Source of the DNA: JAWLHU01 sp049325315 | GTDB lineage: Bacteria; Bacillota; Sulfobacillia; Symbiobacteriales; Symbiobacteriaceae | NCBI GenBank assembly: GCA_049325315.1 | Contig: JBMONB010000226.1 | Location: 1-34,046, forward strand | Direction of reading: 5' to 3' | Length of the DNA: 34,046 nucleotides | Shown: positions 7,172 through 15,146 of the stretch, one piece after another | How positions within the stretch are numbered: position 1 is the first letter of the stretch | Layout of the letters: each line of letters starts with the position of its first letter | The notes under the pieces: model-generated | What the model was told of the DNA's origin: nothing | The model's input: only the letters and a program-made list of their open reading frames with translations | The model's database searches: none | Made by a program: the position numbers and the translations under genes

Positions 7172-8941
7172 GTGTCCATCTGGCAGTCGCTGAAGCGGTG
7201 GCTCGACCCGTCCGCGACGCTGGTTGACGATACCTTCAGCCTGGGCAACCGTGGAGAGAAGCCCGCCAGTGAGGAGCAGGGCGCTGAGATGCTGTCCGAC
7301 GCCCGGATACGGACCGAGTCGGTTCTCACCCGGATCGACCGCCTGCTGGAGGCTTCGCCACAGGGCCCGGAGGCGCTGGAAAAGGTGGGCGACCTCTCCG
7401 ACAGCCTTGACGAGAACCTGAGGCGAATCCGGGAGCTTTTCCGCCTGCCGGACAACAAGGACCTGGTGATCCGCGACATCATCGCGGCAACCCAGCCCCC
7501 TACCAGGGCAGCCGTCCTGTTCATGGAGGGTCTGACCAACACAGAGGTCATCAACGACCATGTCCTCCAGCCGCTGATGCTCCTGGCTCACCTGGACCAC
7601 CACACCGGGCAAGGGGGCGAGCATGGCCCTACCCAGCCCTCCGTTGAGACGGTCAAGCTGCGGCTCCTGCCCGGAAACCAGACCAGCGAGAAGCATGACA
7701 TGGCCTCCGTGGTCGAGTCCCTGCTCATGGGCGATACGGTGGTGCTCCTCGACGGCAACCGGACAGCCCTGGCGGTGGAGACCAAAAAGCCGCCCACCCG
7801 GTCCGTCGGTGAGCCCAAGAACGAGAATGTGGTCTGGGGGCCTTACGATGCCTTCAACGAGGCGGTTCGGACCAACATCGCCCTGGTTCGCCGCCGCCTG
7901 AAGGACCCCCGGGTTGTGACCGAACTGCTGACCGTGGGCGAGGTGAGCAAGACCATCGTCGGGCTGATGTATATCGACACCATCGCCTCCCCCAAGCTCG
8001 TGGCCGAGGCGAAGCGCCGGATCGAAGCGATCAAGGTCGATATTGTCAACGGCGCCGGCATCCTGGAGCAGTATATCGAGGACAGCCCCACCTCCCTCCT
8101 GCCCAGCACGCTGATCACCGAGCGGCCCGACCGGGCTGCCGCCTACCTCTCAGAGGGGCACGTGGCGCTCTTTGTCGACAACACCCCCTATGCCATCGTG
8201 GTCCCGGTCACCTTCTGGTCGTTGATTCAGACAGCGGAAGATTACTACCTCCGCTGGCCCTTCGGCGCCATTCTCCGGTACATACGCCTGACCGCCATCC
8301 TCCTTGCCCTCACGCTCCCCGCCCTTTACATCGGCATCATCAACTACCACCAGGAGATGATTCCCACCGAGCTGATGCTCTTCATCGCCTCCACCCGGGA
8401 GCCGGTGCCCATGCCCGCCGTCGTGGAACTCCTGGTGATGGATGTCGCCTTTGAGCTGATCCGGGAGGCCGGCACCCGGATTCCCAGCGTCATCGGCCCA
8501 ACGATCGGCCTCGTCGCCGGCCTGGTTCTGGGCAATGCCGCCGTGGAGGCCAAGATCGTCAGCCCGCTTATGATTGTCGTGGTCGCGATTACCGGCCTCT
8601 CCTCCTTTGCGATTCCCAACTACCTGGTGGGCTGGGGGGTGCGGGTCATGCGCTTCCTCCTCCTGGCCCTCTCCGTCGTGCTGGGCTTCTTCGGCGTGGC
8701 AGCCGCGCTCTTTGTGCTGGTGGTGATCATTGCCGCCCAGCGCTCCTTCGGTGTCCCCTACCTCTCGCCGGTGGCGCCCACACGGGGCAAGATCAAGGAT
8801 ATCTTCAACCGGAACCCGCTCTACCGGATGGAAGAGCGCCCGCCCCATCTGCGGACACTAGACAAGAAGCGGCAGGAGAAGGTGGTCCGCTCCTGGGACC
8901 CCCTTGCCTCCAAGTCGAACCCCGAGGAGAAGGGAGGCTAG
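7172..8941 (+). CDS. gerA: GerA-family spore germination receptor subunit A
   Basis: A 589-residue protein with the GerA layout. A hydrophilic N-terminal half carries the family segments FMEGLTN and DPRVVTELLTVGEVSKT. About five membrane helices follow in the second half (from roughly residue 365), and a basic C-terminal tail contains NPLYRMEERP. It forms the nutrient-sensing germination receptor in the spore inner membrane with the next two products. The GTG start at 7172 follows GAGGAGGGG. gerB begins 3 nt after the stop, so this is one operon. Expression is expected in the forespore, but no clear sigma-G promoter is visible. Confidence 0.95.
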   Translation: MSIWQSLKRWLDPSATLVDDTFSLGNRGEKPASEEQGAEMLSDARIRTESVLTRIDRLLEASPQGPEALEKVGDLSDSLDENLRRIRELFRLPDNKDLVIRDIIAATQPPTRAAVLFMEGLTNTEVINDHVLQPLMLLAHLDHHTGQGGEHGPTQPSVETVKLRLLPGNQTSEKHDMASVVESLLMGDTVVLLDGNRTALAVETKKPPTRSVGEPKNENVVWGPYDAFNEAVRTNIALVRRRLKDPRVVTELLTVGEVSKTIVGLMYIDTIASPKLVAEAKRRIEAIKVDIVNGAGILEQYIEDSPTSLLPSTLITERPDRAAAYLSEGHVALFVDNTPYAIVVPVTFWSLIQTAEDYYLRWPFGAILRYIRLTAILLALTLPALYIGIINYHQEMIPTELMLFIASTREPVPMPAVVELLVMDVAFELIREAGTRIPSVIGPTIGLVAGLVLGNAAVEAKIVSPLMIVVVAITGLSSFAIPNYLVGWGVRVMRFLLLALSVVLGFFGVAAALFVLVVIIAAQRSFGVPYLSPVAPTRGKIKDIFNRNPLYRMEERPPHLRTLDKKRQEKVVRSWDPLASKSNPEEKGG

Positions 8942-8944
8942 CCC

Positions 8945-10045
8945 ATGCGGGAATATGAGGGCCATATCAGCCTCCGGGAGGGCACCACGCTGATCTTTAT
9001 CGCCCTTTCGGCCATGCTCTTCCTTCAGTTTCCCCAGTTCCTGATCGGTGTCGGCGGACCGGCAGCCTGGCAGGTCGCCCTGGTGGTGACCATGGCGGGC
9101 CTGGTCCTGCTGCTCCCCATGGGGGCGCTGGCGAAGCGCTTCCCCGGGCGGGGGCTGGCCGAGATCGGCCGCGAGGCGGCAGGGCCCTTCCTCGGCCCGC
9201 TGTTCACCCTCCTGGTCGCCCTCTGGCTCTTCGCCTCCGCAGCGCTCACCCTGCGCAACTTCACCGAGACCTTCCTGATCTCCATTCTGCCCGACACTCC
9301 GCCCAGCGTGCTGGTTGTGGTCGGGGCGGCCTGTGCTGTCTTCGCCTCGTACAAGGGCATTGAGGCCATCGGACGGTCGGCGGTGATCCTGCTGCCGCTG
9401 GTGGCCGGAGGCGCCCTGCTGGTCCTGCTCTTCAGCCTGCCGCGGGTGGATCTGAGCCTGATCTACCCCTTCTGGGGCCAGGGCCTGATGCCGACCATGG
9501 CCGGCGGGCTCTACTATTCGAGCATGGTGGCAGAGGCGATCGTGCTGCTGGCCGCTGGCTACGCCTTCCGCGACGGGACTGTCCTGCGGAACAGCTCCCT
9601 TCTGGGCGCCCTTCTCTTCGGCCTGGCCGCCATGGCCACCGTGGCGGTGCTGGTGACCGTCTTCGGCGCCCCCACCGCCGGGGAGAACCCCTTTCCCCTC
9701 TACAACCTGGCGCGGCTGGTCTACCTGGGACGGTTCTTCCAGCGAACCGAGGCGGTGATCATCACGTTCTGGTTCTTCGCCGCCGCCATCCGCCTCTCGC
9801 TGCTCCTGCACGCGGCCGCCGTCTCGTTCGGGGGAGCCCTGGGACTGCCGCTCTACCGGCCGCTCCTCTTCCCCATGCTGATCCTGCTGGTCTCGCTCGC
9901 CATGGTGCCCCACGACTTTCTGGAGGTGCTGCGGTGGGACCGGGATTTGCTGCGCCCGCTGGGCTTTGTCGTGCTCGCGATCCCGCTCGTTCTCTGGCTG
10001 CTGGCGGCAGTGCGCGGAAAGGGGGACTCCTCCCATGCGGCGTAG
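8945..10045 (+). CDS. gerB: GerB-family spore germination permease-like subunit
   Basis: A 366-residue integral membrane protein with about ten hydrophobic helices, of the GerAB/APC-related family. The N-terminal region (ISLREGTTLIFIALSAMLFLQFPQ) is characteristic. In Bacillus the B subunit carries the nutrient-binding pocket. The ATG at 8945 is preceded by AGAAGGGAGG, whose end overlaps the gerA stop. Its 3' end overlaps gerC by 11 nt, implying translational coupling. Confidence 0.95.
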   Translation: MREYEGHISLREGTTLIFIALSAMLFLQFPQFLIGVGGPAAWQVALVVTMAGLVLLLPMGALAKRFPGRGLAEIGREAAGPFLGPLFTLLVALWLFASAALTLRNFTETFLISILPDTPPSVLVVVGAACAVFASYKGIEAIGRSAVILLPLVAGGALLVLLFSLPRVDLSLIYPFWGQGLMPTMAGGLYYSSMVAEAIVLLAAGYAFRDGTVLRNSSLLGALLFGLAAMATVAVLVTVFGAPTAGENPFPLYNLARLVYLGRFFQRTEAVIITFWFFAAAIRLSLLLHAAAVSFGGALGLPLYRPLLFPMLILLVSLAMVPHDFLEVLRWDRDLLRPLGFVVLAIPLVLWLLAAVRGKGDSSHAA

Positions 10046-11276
10046 GCCGTTGACCCGGATGCTGCTCGCCCTGCTGGTGATCCCCCTGCTGTCGGGTTGC
10101 TGGAACAAGATGGAGATCGAGGAGGGCGCCTACGCCCTGGCCATCGGGATCGACAGGGGAGAGGAGTTGCCGTATAGCGTTACCGTACAGATCGCCAAGC
10201 CCGGCGCCATTGCAGGCCAGGAGGGTGGTGGCGGCGAGGAGAAGCCGGCGGTCCTGTCCACCGTAGAAGCGCCCAGCCTTTCCAGTGCCCTTTCCATGCT
10301 GAACGGCTTCACCGGTCGCATGGTCAACCTGCACCACGTGAGAGCGGTCTTTGTCCACGAAGAGCTCGCCCGGGAAGACGGACTCAACTTCCTGGACGAA
10401 CTGGTCCGGTTCCGGCAGAGCCGGCAGACCATGTTCTTCATTGTCACCCGGGAGAAGGCATCGGAGTTCCTGGAGGAGATCGATGCCAAGCTGGCCAAAA
10501 ACCCGATGCGCTACATTGAGGAGCTGGCCTACAACTACCGCCGCAACGCCATGATGCCGGCTGAAGGCCAACTCAACGCCATTATCAGCCGGCTCGATGT
10601 GGCCTACGCCGAGCCGCTCAGTTACTACGCCGCCCTCGTGGACGAGGAAGAGAAGCGGGAATCCGAGTCCGTCTCCGCCCAGGCAGAGGCCGGCTTCAAG
10701 GCGGGTGAACTCCCCCGCAAGGGCGGTTCCAACGTGGAGATGATCGGGGCCGCAGCCTTTCGCCAGCAGCGAATGGTCGGGGTGCTGACCGGCGACGAGG
10801 TCCGCCATCTGCTGATTCTCCAGGACCAGTTCCGCCAAGCCTTCGTCTCCGTCCATGACCCGAAGATGCCCGAGAGGTACATTTCCGTTCAGCTCAGCCG
10901 GAGCCGGCCCTTCCAGTTCCACGCCGACCTCTCCGGCCCCCGCCCCCGCCTGTACGGGTTGGTTTCGCTGGAGGCGGAAATCCTTGGAGTTCAATCGGGA
11001 ATCGACTACTCCGAGCCTGAACTGCAGGCGCTGCTGGAGACGTCGATCGCCCGGCAGGTGAGAGAACCCATTGACAGGCTGATTGAGAAGACGCAGCGCT
11101 GGGAGGCCGACGTGGTCGGCTTCGGGCGGCACCTCGTCTCCCAGTTCCCCACCGTGGACGCCTGGGAGCAGTACAGGTGGCCCGAGAAGTACCCCGACGC
11201 CGAGTTCAACATCACCATCGATGTGCGGCTCCGACGGTTCGGGCTCACCCTGAGCCCCGTGGAGCCGGTTGACTAG
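10035..11276 (+). CDS. gerC: Ger(x)C-family germination lipoprotein
   Basis: A 413-residue lipoprotein. The signal peptide ends LLSGC with Cys22 as the lipidation site, followed by WNKMEIEEGAYALAIGIDRG, the classic GerC start. It is the third subunit of the germination receptor, anchored to the outer face of the inner spore membrane. The start at 10035 is used because it gives the signal peptide and overlaps the gerB stop; in-frame sequence upstream lies inside gerB. Length is normal for the family. Confidence 0.95.
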   Translation: MRRRPLTRMLLALLVIPLLSGCWNKMEIEEGAYALAIGIDRGEELPYSVTVQIAKPGAIAGQEGGGGEEKPAVLSTVEAPSLSSALSMLNGFTGRMVNLHHVRAVFVHEELAREDGLNFLDELVRFRQSRQTMFFIVTREKASEFLEEIDAKLAKNPMRYIEELAYNYRRNAMMPAEGQLNAIISRLDVAYAEPLSYYAALVDEEEKRESESVSAQAEAGFKAGELPRKGGSNVEMIGAAAFRQQRMVGVLTGDEVRHLLILQDQFRQAFVSVHDPKMPERYISVQLSRSRPFQFHADLSGPRPRLYGLVSLEAEILGVQSGIDYSEPELQALLETSIARQVREPIDRLIEKTQRWEADVVGFGRHLVSQFPTVDAWEQYRWPEKYPDAEFNITIDVRLRRFGLTLSPVEPVD

Positions 11277-11287
11277 GAGGCGACTCC

Positions 11288-11464
11288 GTGAGAGCCATTG
11301 CCTGGGCCCTGTTGCTGCTGCCACCGGTCCTCGTGGCGATCTACACCTTCAACTACGGCCGCTGGGCCTGGAAGCAGAAGTACCGCTTCGGAGCGGTGGG
11401 TGTCTTCTTCCTGTCGGTCCTGACCGTGGTCGTGCCCACCCTCGTGCTCATATACAATGAGTAG
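11288..11464 (+). CDS. small two-helix membrane protein at the end of the ger operon (possible receptor D subunit)
   Basis: The GTG at 11288 lies just after AGGAGG (11276-11281) and 11 nt past gerC. The 58-residue product has two hydrophobic segments, LLLLPPVLVAIYTF and FFLSVLTVVVPTLVLIY, separated by a basic stretch (WKQKYR). Small two-helix proteins encoded beside gerABC operons in Bacillus have been described as D subunits that modulate germination. Sequence identity to those cannot be judged here, so the assignment rests on size, topology and position. Its stop codon abuts the stop of the convergent TPR gene. Confidence 0.75.
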   Translation: MRAIAWALLLLPPVLVAIYTFNYGRWAWKQKYRFGAVGVFFLSVLTVVVPTLVLIYNE

Positions 11465-12250
11465 CTACAAAAGATGGGCGAGCCGGCTTCGCACCAACCG
11501 GGCGAGGTCGGCTCGCCCGATCGCAATCGCCCGGTAGAGCGCCTCCCGGGCGTGCTCCTGCGCCACCAGGGCGTCATGGGGCTCCGCCAGCAGCGCCTCC
11601 ATGGTCACGCCACGAACGGTCAGGGCCAGGTTGCCGTCGCCTTCCAGACAAACCGTGCGGGCCCGCCGCCGTGCCTCCACCGGCCCGGTCCGATCGGGCG
11701 CCCCCAACGCCTCGATCACCTGCCGGTGCTGCCGGATCCGCTCCGACACCCCCGGAACCCCCGTGCCCCCAATCTCCTCGGCCCGGTCAAGAAAGCGCAC
11801 CGCCTGGTCCAGCTCCCCCGCCGCCAGGGCCACCAGGGCCCGCAGCAGCCACAGGGCTGCCCACCCCCCGGGGATCACCATCTCGTTGCGCTCAAGCTCC
11901 CGGGCCAGCGTTTCGCAGCTGGCCTCCGCCCGGCCGATATCGCCCATGTGACAGTAGGCAGGCACCAGGCGGGAGAGCGCCTCGCAGCGAATCCATTCAT
12001 CGCGCATCAGATCGGCTAGCCGCACCGCCTCCTCGCCGTGCAGCACGGCGGCGGGCGATGGCTCCTGCATCACCGAAACGTAGAGCCAGCAGACGAGGCT
12101 GTTGAGCCGGGCAGCGTAGCGCCGCCCCAGGCCACCCACGATCAGGCCGTTGCGGGCCCGCTCCAGCGCCTCCTCGTACCGCCCCGCCCGGATCAGCTCC
12201 TGAACCGCTCGGTACTGGTCCATTCCGCTCGGCCAGCGAGTCTCGTCCAA
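11465..12250 (-). CDS. TPR-like helical repeat protein
   Basis: A 261-residue all-helical protein with repeats of tetratricopeptide character (for example YEEALERARNGL, AGELDQAVRFLDRAEEI). There is no signal peptide or membrane segment. The TTG at 12250 is preferred because GGGAGGGG sits about 6 nt upstream; an ATG at 12223 (MDQYRAVQEL) has no good site, and the open frame farther upstream overlaps the divergent regulator. It shares a control region with the XRE gene at 12384. TPR proteins beside XRE regulators often act as peptide receptors or regulatory partners; that is inferred. It resembles the TPR protein at 21394 in size and repeat style. Confidence 0.75.
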   Translation of the reverse strand: MDETRWPSGMDQYRAVQELIRAGRYEEALERARNGLIVGGLGRRYAARLNSLVCWLYVSVMQEPSPAAVLHGEEAVRLADLMRDEWIRCEALSRLVPAYCHMGDIGRAEASCETLARELERNEMVIPGGWAALWLLRALVALAAGELDQAVRFLDRAEEIGGTGVPGVSERIRQHRQVIEALGAPDRTGPVEARRRARTVCLEGDGNLALTVRGVTMEALLAEPHDALVAQEHAREALYRAIAIGRADLARLVRSRLAHLL

Positions 12251-12281
12251 CCTCACCCCTCCCACCTGTCGAGATGGGTTC

Positions 12282-12310
12282 ACTGTACCATAATTTGTAA
12301 ACAAAGGCAA
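12282..12310 (-). promoter_or_regulatory. promoter of the TPR gene
   Basis: On the minus strand TTGCCT (12310-12305) and TACAGT (12287-12282) are 17 nt apart. The spacer contains the inverted repeat TTTGT-AA-ACAAA (12294-12305). Confidence 0.55.
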
Positions 12311-12334
12311 CTGATGTTTCGTTCGAACTGCCGC

Positions 12335-12362
12335 TTGCATCTGAAAGGCCCCATGGTACACT
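12335..12362 (+). promoter_or_regulatory. promoter of the XRE gene
   Basis: TTGCAT (12335-12340) and TACACT (12357-12362) are 16 nt apart, ending about 20 nt before the ATG. The -10 region carries ATGGTACA, which mirrors TGTACCAT at the opposite promoter (12285-12292). Confidence 0.55.
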
Positions 12363-12383
12363 GCTACCAGGAGGTGCAGGCAG

Positions 12384-12971
12384 ATGCTGAGCCTGGCCGA
12401 GAAGGTTGTTCGCCTGAGGGAGCGGAAGGGCTGGTCGCAGGAGCAGTTGGCCGCAGCTGCCTCCATTGGCGCCAGTACCATCGCCCACATTGAACGGGGC
12501 TCCCGCACTGCCTGTCGCCCCGCCACACTGCGGGCGCTGGCGGGCGCCCTGGAGGTCCCCGTGGAGTACTTCACCACCGACAGCCCATCCCATTACCTGC
12601 GCGTGCGGCTGGCCACCCTCCCAGCCGCCGAGGCCGCTGCCCTGGGTGAACTGCCGCTGCACCAGCGGCTCCGCCTCGTCCTGGCCGACCTGGAGGAGAA
12701 GTGGGGCGAAGCAATGTCGGTCACTGCCCTGGCTAGGCGGCTCGGGCTCCCCGCCAATGCGCTGGAGGACGCCCTTGACGGAAGGGTCCGGAGCCACGCA
12801 GCCGGCCCGGCCCTGCTCTTCGCCCTGGCTGCTGAGATCGGCTTGCCGGGCGCCTTTCTGCTCCCCTCCCCCGGGCTGGTGGAGCGCTACGCCGAGGCCC
12901 TGGCGCTGGCCCAGGCCCGGGGGCTCACCCCCGAGGCGCTGTGCGACCTGATCGCTCGTCAATCTGGCTAA
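12384..12971 (+). CDS. XRE-family transcriptional regulator with two HTH-like domains
   Basis: The 195-residue protein has an N-terminal XRE helix-turn-helix (residues about 5-60: LRERKGWSQEQLAAAASIGASTIAHIERG). A second region (about 110-160: MSVTALARRLGLPANALEDALDG) looks like a degenerate HTH. The ATG at 12384 follows AGGAGG with a 9-nt spacer. It is divergent from the TPR gene and probably regulates both through the shared region, where mirrored 8-nt boxes cover the two -10 elements. The ligand or signal is unknown. Confidence 0.85.
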   Translation: MLSLAEKVVRLRERKGWSQEQLAAAASIGASTIAHIERGSRTACRPATLRALAGALEVPVEYFTTDSPSHYLRVRLATLPAAEAAALGELPLHQRLRLVLADLEEKWGEAMSVTALARRLGLPANALEDALDGRVRSHAAGPALLFALAAEIGLPGAFLLPSPGLVERYAEALALAQARGLTPEALCDLIARQSG

Positions 12972-12999
12972 ATTCCCCTTCCTCTCCATCAGGTCCCGA

Positions 13000-13028
13000 T
13001 TGTAGAAACGTCATGAAGTTTCTATGAT
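13000..13028 (+). promoter_or_regulatory. mreB promoter with internal inverted repeat
   Basis: TTGTAG (13000-13005) and TATGAT (13023-13028) are 17 nt apart. The inverted repeat AGAAAC-N8-GTTTCT (13004-13023) fills the spacer between the two hexamers, where a bound protein would block polymerase. Confidence 0.55.
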
Positions 13029-13062
13029 AATAGGGAGAGTGTTCAACGGTGGAGGGGACTAC

Positions 13063-14064
13063 ATGTTTGCCAAGGAACTCGGCATCGATCTCGGATCGGC
13101 GAATACGGCGGTGGTGGCCAAGCGTCGGGGCATCGTCGCCAGAGAACCCTCTGTCGTCGCCATTGACCGGTACACCCGCGAGGTGTTGGCCGTTGGCTCC
13201 AAGGCGCGCAATATGATCGGTCGCACCCCTGACACCATTCTCCCCGTGCAGCCGGTTCGAGGCGGGGTCATCTGCGACCAGGACCGGACCACGGCGCTCC
13301 TGCGCCACATGATCCGCCAGATTGCCAACAGCCGCTGGCTTCGCCCCCGTATCGTGCTTGCCGCCCAGACCGGGGTGAGCGACGTGGACCGGCGGGCCCT
13401 GCTCGATGCCGCCGTTCAGGCGGGAGCGGGCGAGGTCTTCCTCGTCGACAAGACCGTCGCTGCCGCCCTCGGCGCCGGACTCCCCGTTCAGAAACCCACC
13501 GGCTCCCTCGTGGTCGATCTCGGCGGCGGCACCATCGACGCAGCGGTGATCTCCCTCGGGGCGGTCGTCATCTCCGGCACCCTCCCCATCGCCGGCGACC
13601 AGATGGATGAAGCGATCATCCGCCACCTCCGCCGGGAGCGCAACCTGATCATCGGCGAGCCCACCGCCGAGCGGATCAAGATCGAGCTCGGCTCCGCCGT
13701 GGAGCCCACCGGGAAGCGCACCATGGTCTCCGGCCGGCAGGTGACCACCGGCCTGCCCACCGCCATCGAGCTGACCGCCGGCGAGATCCACACCGCCCTG
13801 CGCGAGTCGCTGGCCCACCTCGACGCCCTGGTGCTGAGCATCCTGGAGCGGACCCCGCCCGAGCTGCTGGCCGACATCTCTCACGACGGCATGGTCCTGA
13901 CCGGCGGCGGCGCACAGCTGGCCGGCCTGTCCCAGCGTCTCGCCCGCCTGACGGGCCTCCCCGTCAAGCCAGCCGAAGAGCCCGCCAACGCCGTAGCCCG
14001 CGGCACCACCCGGGCCCTGGAGACCCGGTCGCACCTCCGGCTGATCTCGGCGAAGCAGAAGTAA
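13063..14064 (+). CDS. mreB: MreB/Mbl-family actin-like cell-shape protein
   Basis: The 333-residue protein has the actin-fold motifs of MreB: GIDLGSANTAVVAKRRGIVAREPSVVAI (phosphate 1), VVDLGGGTIDAAVIS (phosphate 2) and a C-terminal TGGGAQLAGL adenosine motif. It polymerises under the membrane and guides cell-wall synthesis. The gene stands alone without mreC or mreD, which suggests an Mbl- or MreBH-like paralogue rather than the mreBCD copy. The ATG at 13063 follows GGTGGAGGGG. It has its own promoter and terminator. Confidence 0.93.
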   Translation: MFAKELGIDLGSANTAVVAKRRGIVAREPSVVAIDRYTREVLAVGSKARNMIGRTPDTILPVQPVRGGVICDQDRTTALLRHMIRQIANSRWLRPRIVLAAQTGVSDVDRRALLDAAVQAGAGEVFLVDKTVAAALGAGLPVQKPTGSLVVDLGGGTIDAAVISLGAVVISGTLPIAGDQMDEAIIRHLRRERNLIIGEPTAERIKIELGSAVEPTGKRTMVSGRQVTTGLPTAIELTAGEIHTALRESLAHLDALVLSILERTPPELLADISHDGMVLTGGGAQLAGLSQRLARLTGLPVKPAEEPANAVARGTTRALETRSHLRLISAKQK

Positions 14065-14071
14065 ACGCCAG

Positions 14072-14101
14072 CGGCTGCCCTGTTTATGGGGCAGCCGTTT
14101 T
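14072..14101 (+). terminator. mreB terminator
   Basis: CGGCTGCCC (14072-14080) pairs with GGGCAGCCG (14089-14097), followed by TTTT, 8 nt after the stop codon. Confidence 0.9.
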
Positions 14102-14130
14102 GGATGGCTCAAAGGTCTAAAAGGAACTTT

Positions 14131-14173
14131 TTACCGCAGATTACGCAGATTTTTAATGATTGCGCAGATTTTA
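14131..14173. repeat. AT-rich short tandem repeat of GCAGATT units
   Basis: Three spaced copies of GCAGATT lie within 43 nt (ACCGCAGATTACGCAGATT, then TTGCGCAGATTTTA). The stretch is clearly AT-richer than the flanks, between two terminators and without a gene. Similar CGCAGATT repeats are, from memory, widespread intergenic elements in unrelated bacteria. No gene is supported in 14102-14267. Confidence 0.6.
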
Positions 14174-14267
14174 TTTAATATATTGGTCTTTAGGCGTCGC
14201 AATCGGTAAAACCAAGGGTGGGACTCATCAGCGGCTGCGGTTACTATGTCTTCATTCCAAACACTTG

Positions 14268-14297
14268 AGCGGCCGCCCCCTTTCAGGGGCAGCCGCT
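14268..14297 (-). terminator. terminator of the tatA-yitT operon
   Basis: AGCGGC (14268-14273) pairs with GCCGCT (14292-14297), with further CCCC/GGGG pairing inside. It starts 9 nt after the YitT stop on the minus strand. No long T-run follows. Confidence 0.6.
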
Positions 14298-14305
14298 CTT
14301 CTTGT

Positions 14306-15133
14306 TTACATCTTGGTTGGGTCACGGAACCCCTCGCCCAGCACCTCGTGCACGTCGGCCACTACCACGAAGGCTTTGGCGTCAACGGAGTAGGCGATCT
14401 GCTTGATCCTCGTCAGTTCGCCCCGCTGCACCACCGTGTAAAGCACGCTCCTGGGCTCGCCGGTCCAGGCGCCTACGCCGGGCATGATCGTCACCCCTCG
14501 CCCTACCTCGTCCAGGATTCGGCGGGCGACCGCCTGCGGCCTGGCGGTAATCACCGTGACGCCCTTCGCCGCGTAGAAGCCCTCCTGGACCAGGTCGACC
14601 ACCTTGGAGGAGATGGTCAGGGTGATCGCTGCCCACATGGCCGCCTCCGGCGAGAAGGTGAGCGCTGCGGCCAGCAGTACCAGGGCGTCTACCGCCATCA
14701 CCATCGTGCCTACCGAGAAGCCGAACTTCTGCTGGCCCACGATCGCCAGAATGTCGGTGCCACCGGTGGTGCCGCCCGATCTCAGGACCAGTCCCAGGCC
14801 AATGCCCATGGTGAGGCCGCCGTAGACGATGGCCAGCACCACCTCGTCGGTCATGGGCGGCAGCCCCGCCGTGAGCGCCAGGAAGCCCGAGAAGGCCGCC
14901 ACGCCCAGCAGCGAGCGCCAGAGCAGATGCATCCCCTTCACCTTCACCCCCAGCGCCAAAATGGGGATGTTCAGCAGGAGGGTGGTCACCCAGAGGGGCA
15001 CCCCGAACTTGTGGTACAGGATAATCCCCACACCGACGACGCCTCCCTCGGCCAGCTTGAGCGGGACGAGGAAGAGGTTGACCGAGAGCGCCATCAACAG
15101 GGAGCCGGCGATCAGGGGGATAATCCAGAGCAC
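14306..15133 (-). CDS. YitT-family membrane protein (DUF2179 C-terminal domain)
   Basis: A 275-residue protein with about five to six membrane helices (residues about 1-170), including the family segments EGGVVGVGIILYHKFGVPLW and RSGGTTGGTDILA. A soluble C-terminal DUF2179-type domain follows (about 190-275: GVTVITARPQAVARRILDEV, RGELTRIKQI). The family is common in Firmicutes, with several copies per genome; the biochemical role is unknown. The GTG start (15133) follows AAGGAGG, which overlaps the stop codon of the preceding gene, so it is the last gene of the operon. Confidence 0.88.
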   Translation of the reverse strand: MLWIIPLIAGSLLMALSVNLFLVPLKLAEGGVVGVGIILYHKFGVPLWVTTLLLNIPILALGVKVKGMHLLWRSLLGVAAFSGFLALTAGLPPMTDEVVLAIVYGGLTMGIGLGLVLRSGGTTGGTDILAIVGQQKFGFSVGTMVMAVDALVLLAAALTFSPEAAMWAAITLTISSKVVDLVQEGFYAAKGVTVITARPQAVARRILDEVGRGVTIMPGVGAWTGEPRSVLYTVVQRGELTRIKQIAYSVDAKAFVVVADVHEVLGEGFRDPTKM

Positions 15134-15146
15134 AAGCGGAGCCTCC

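Noticed and set aside
9762..11324. Leftward frame (520 codons) across gerB and gerC
   Set aside because: Antisense shadow; the germination genes on the other strand have clear family motifs and ribosome binding sites.
12251..12577. N-terminal extension of the leftward TPR protein
   Set aside because: It would overlap the XRE gene and both promoters; the TTG at 12250 has the proper ribosome binding site.
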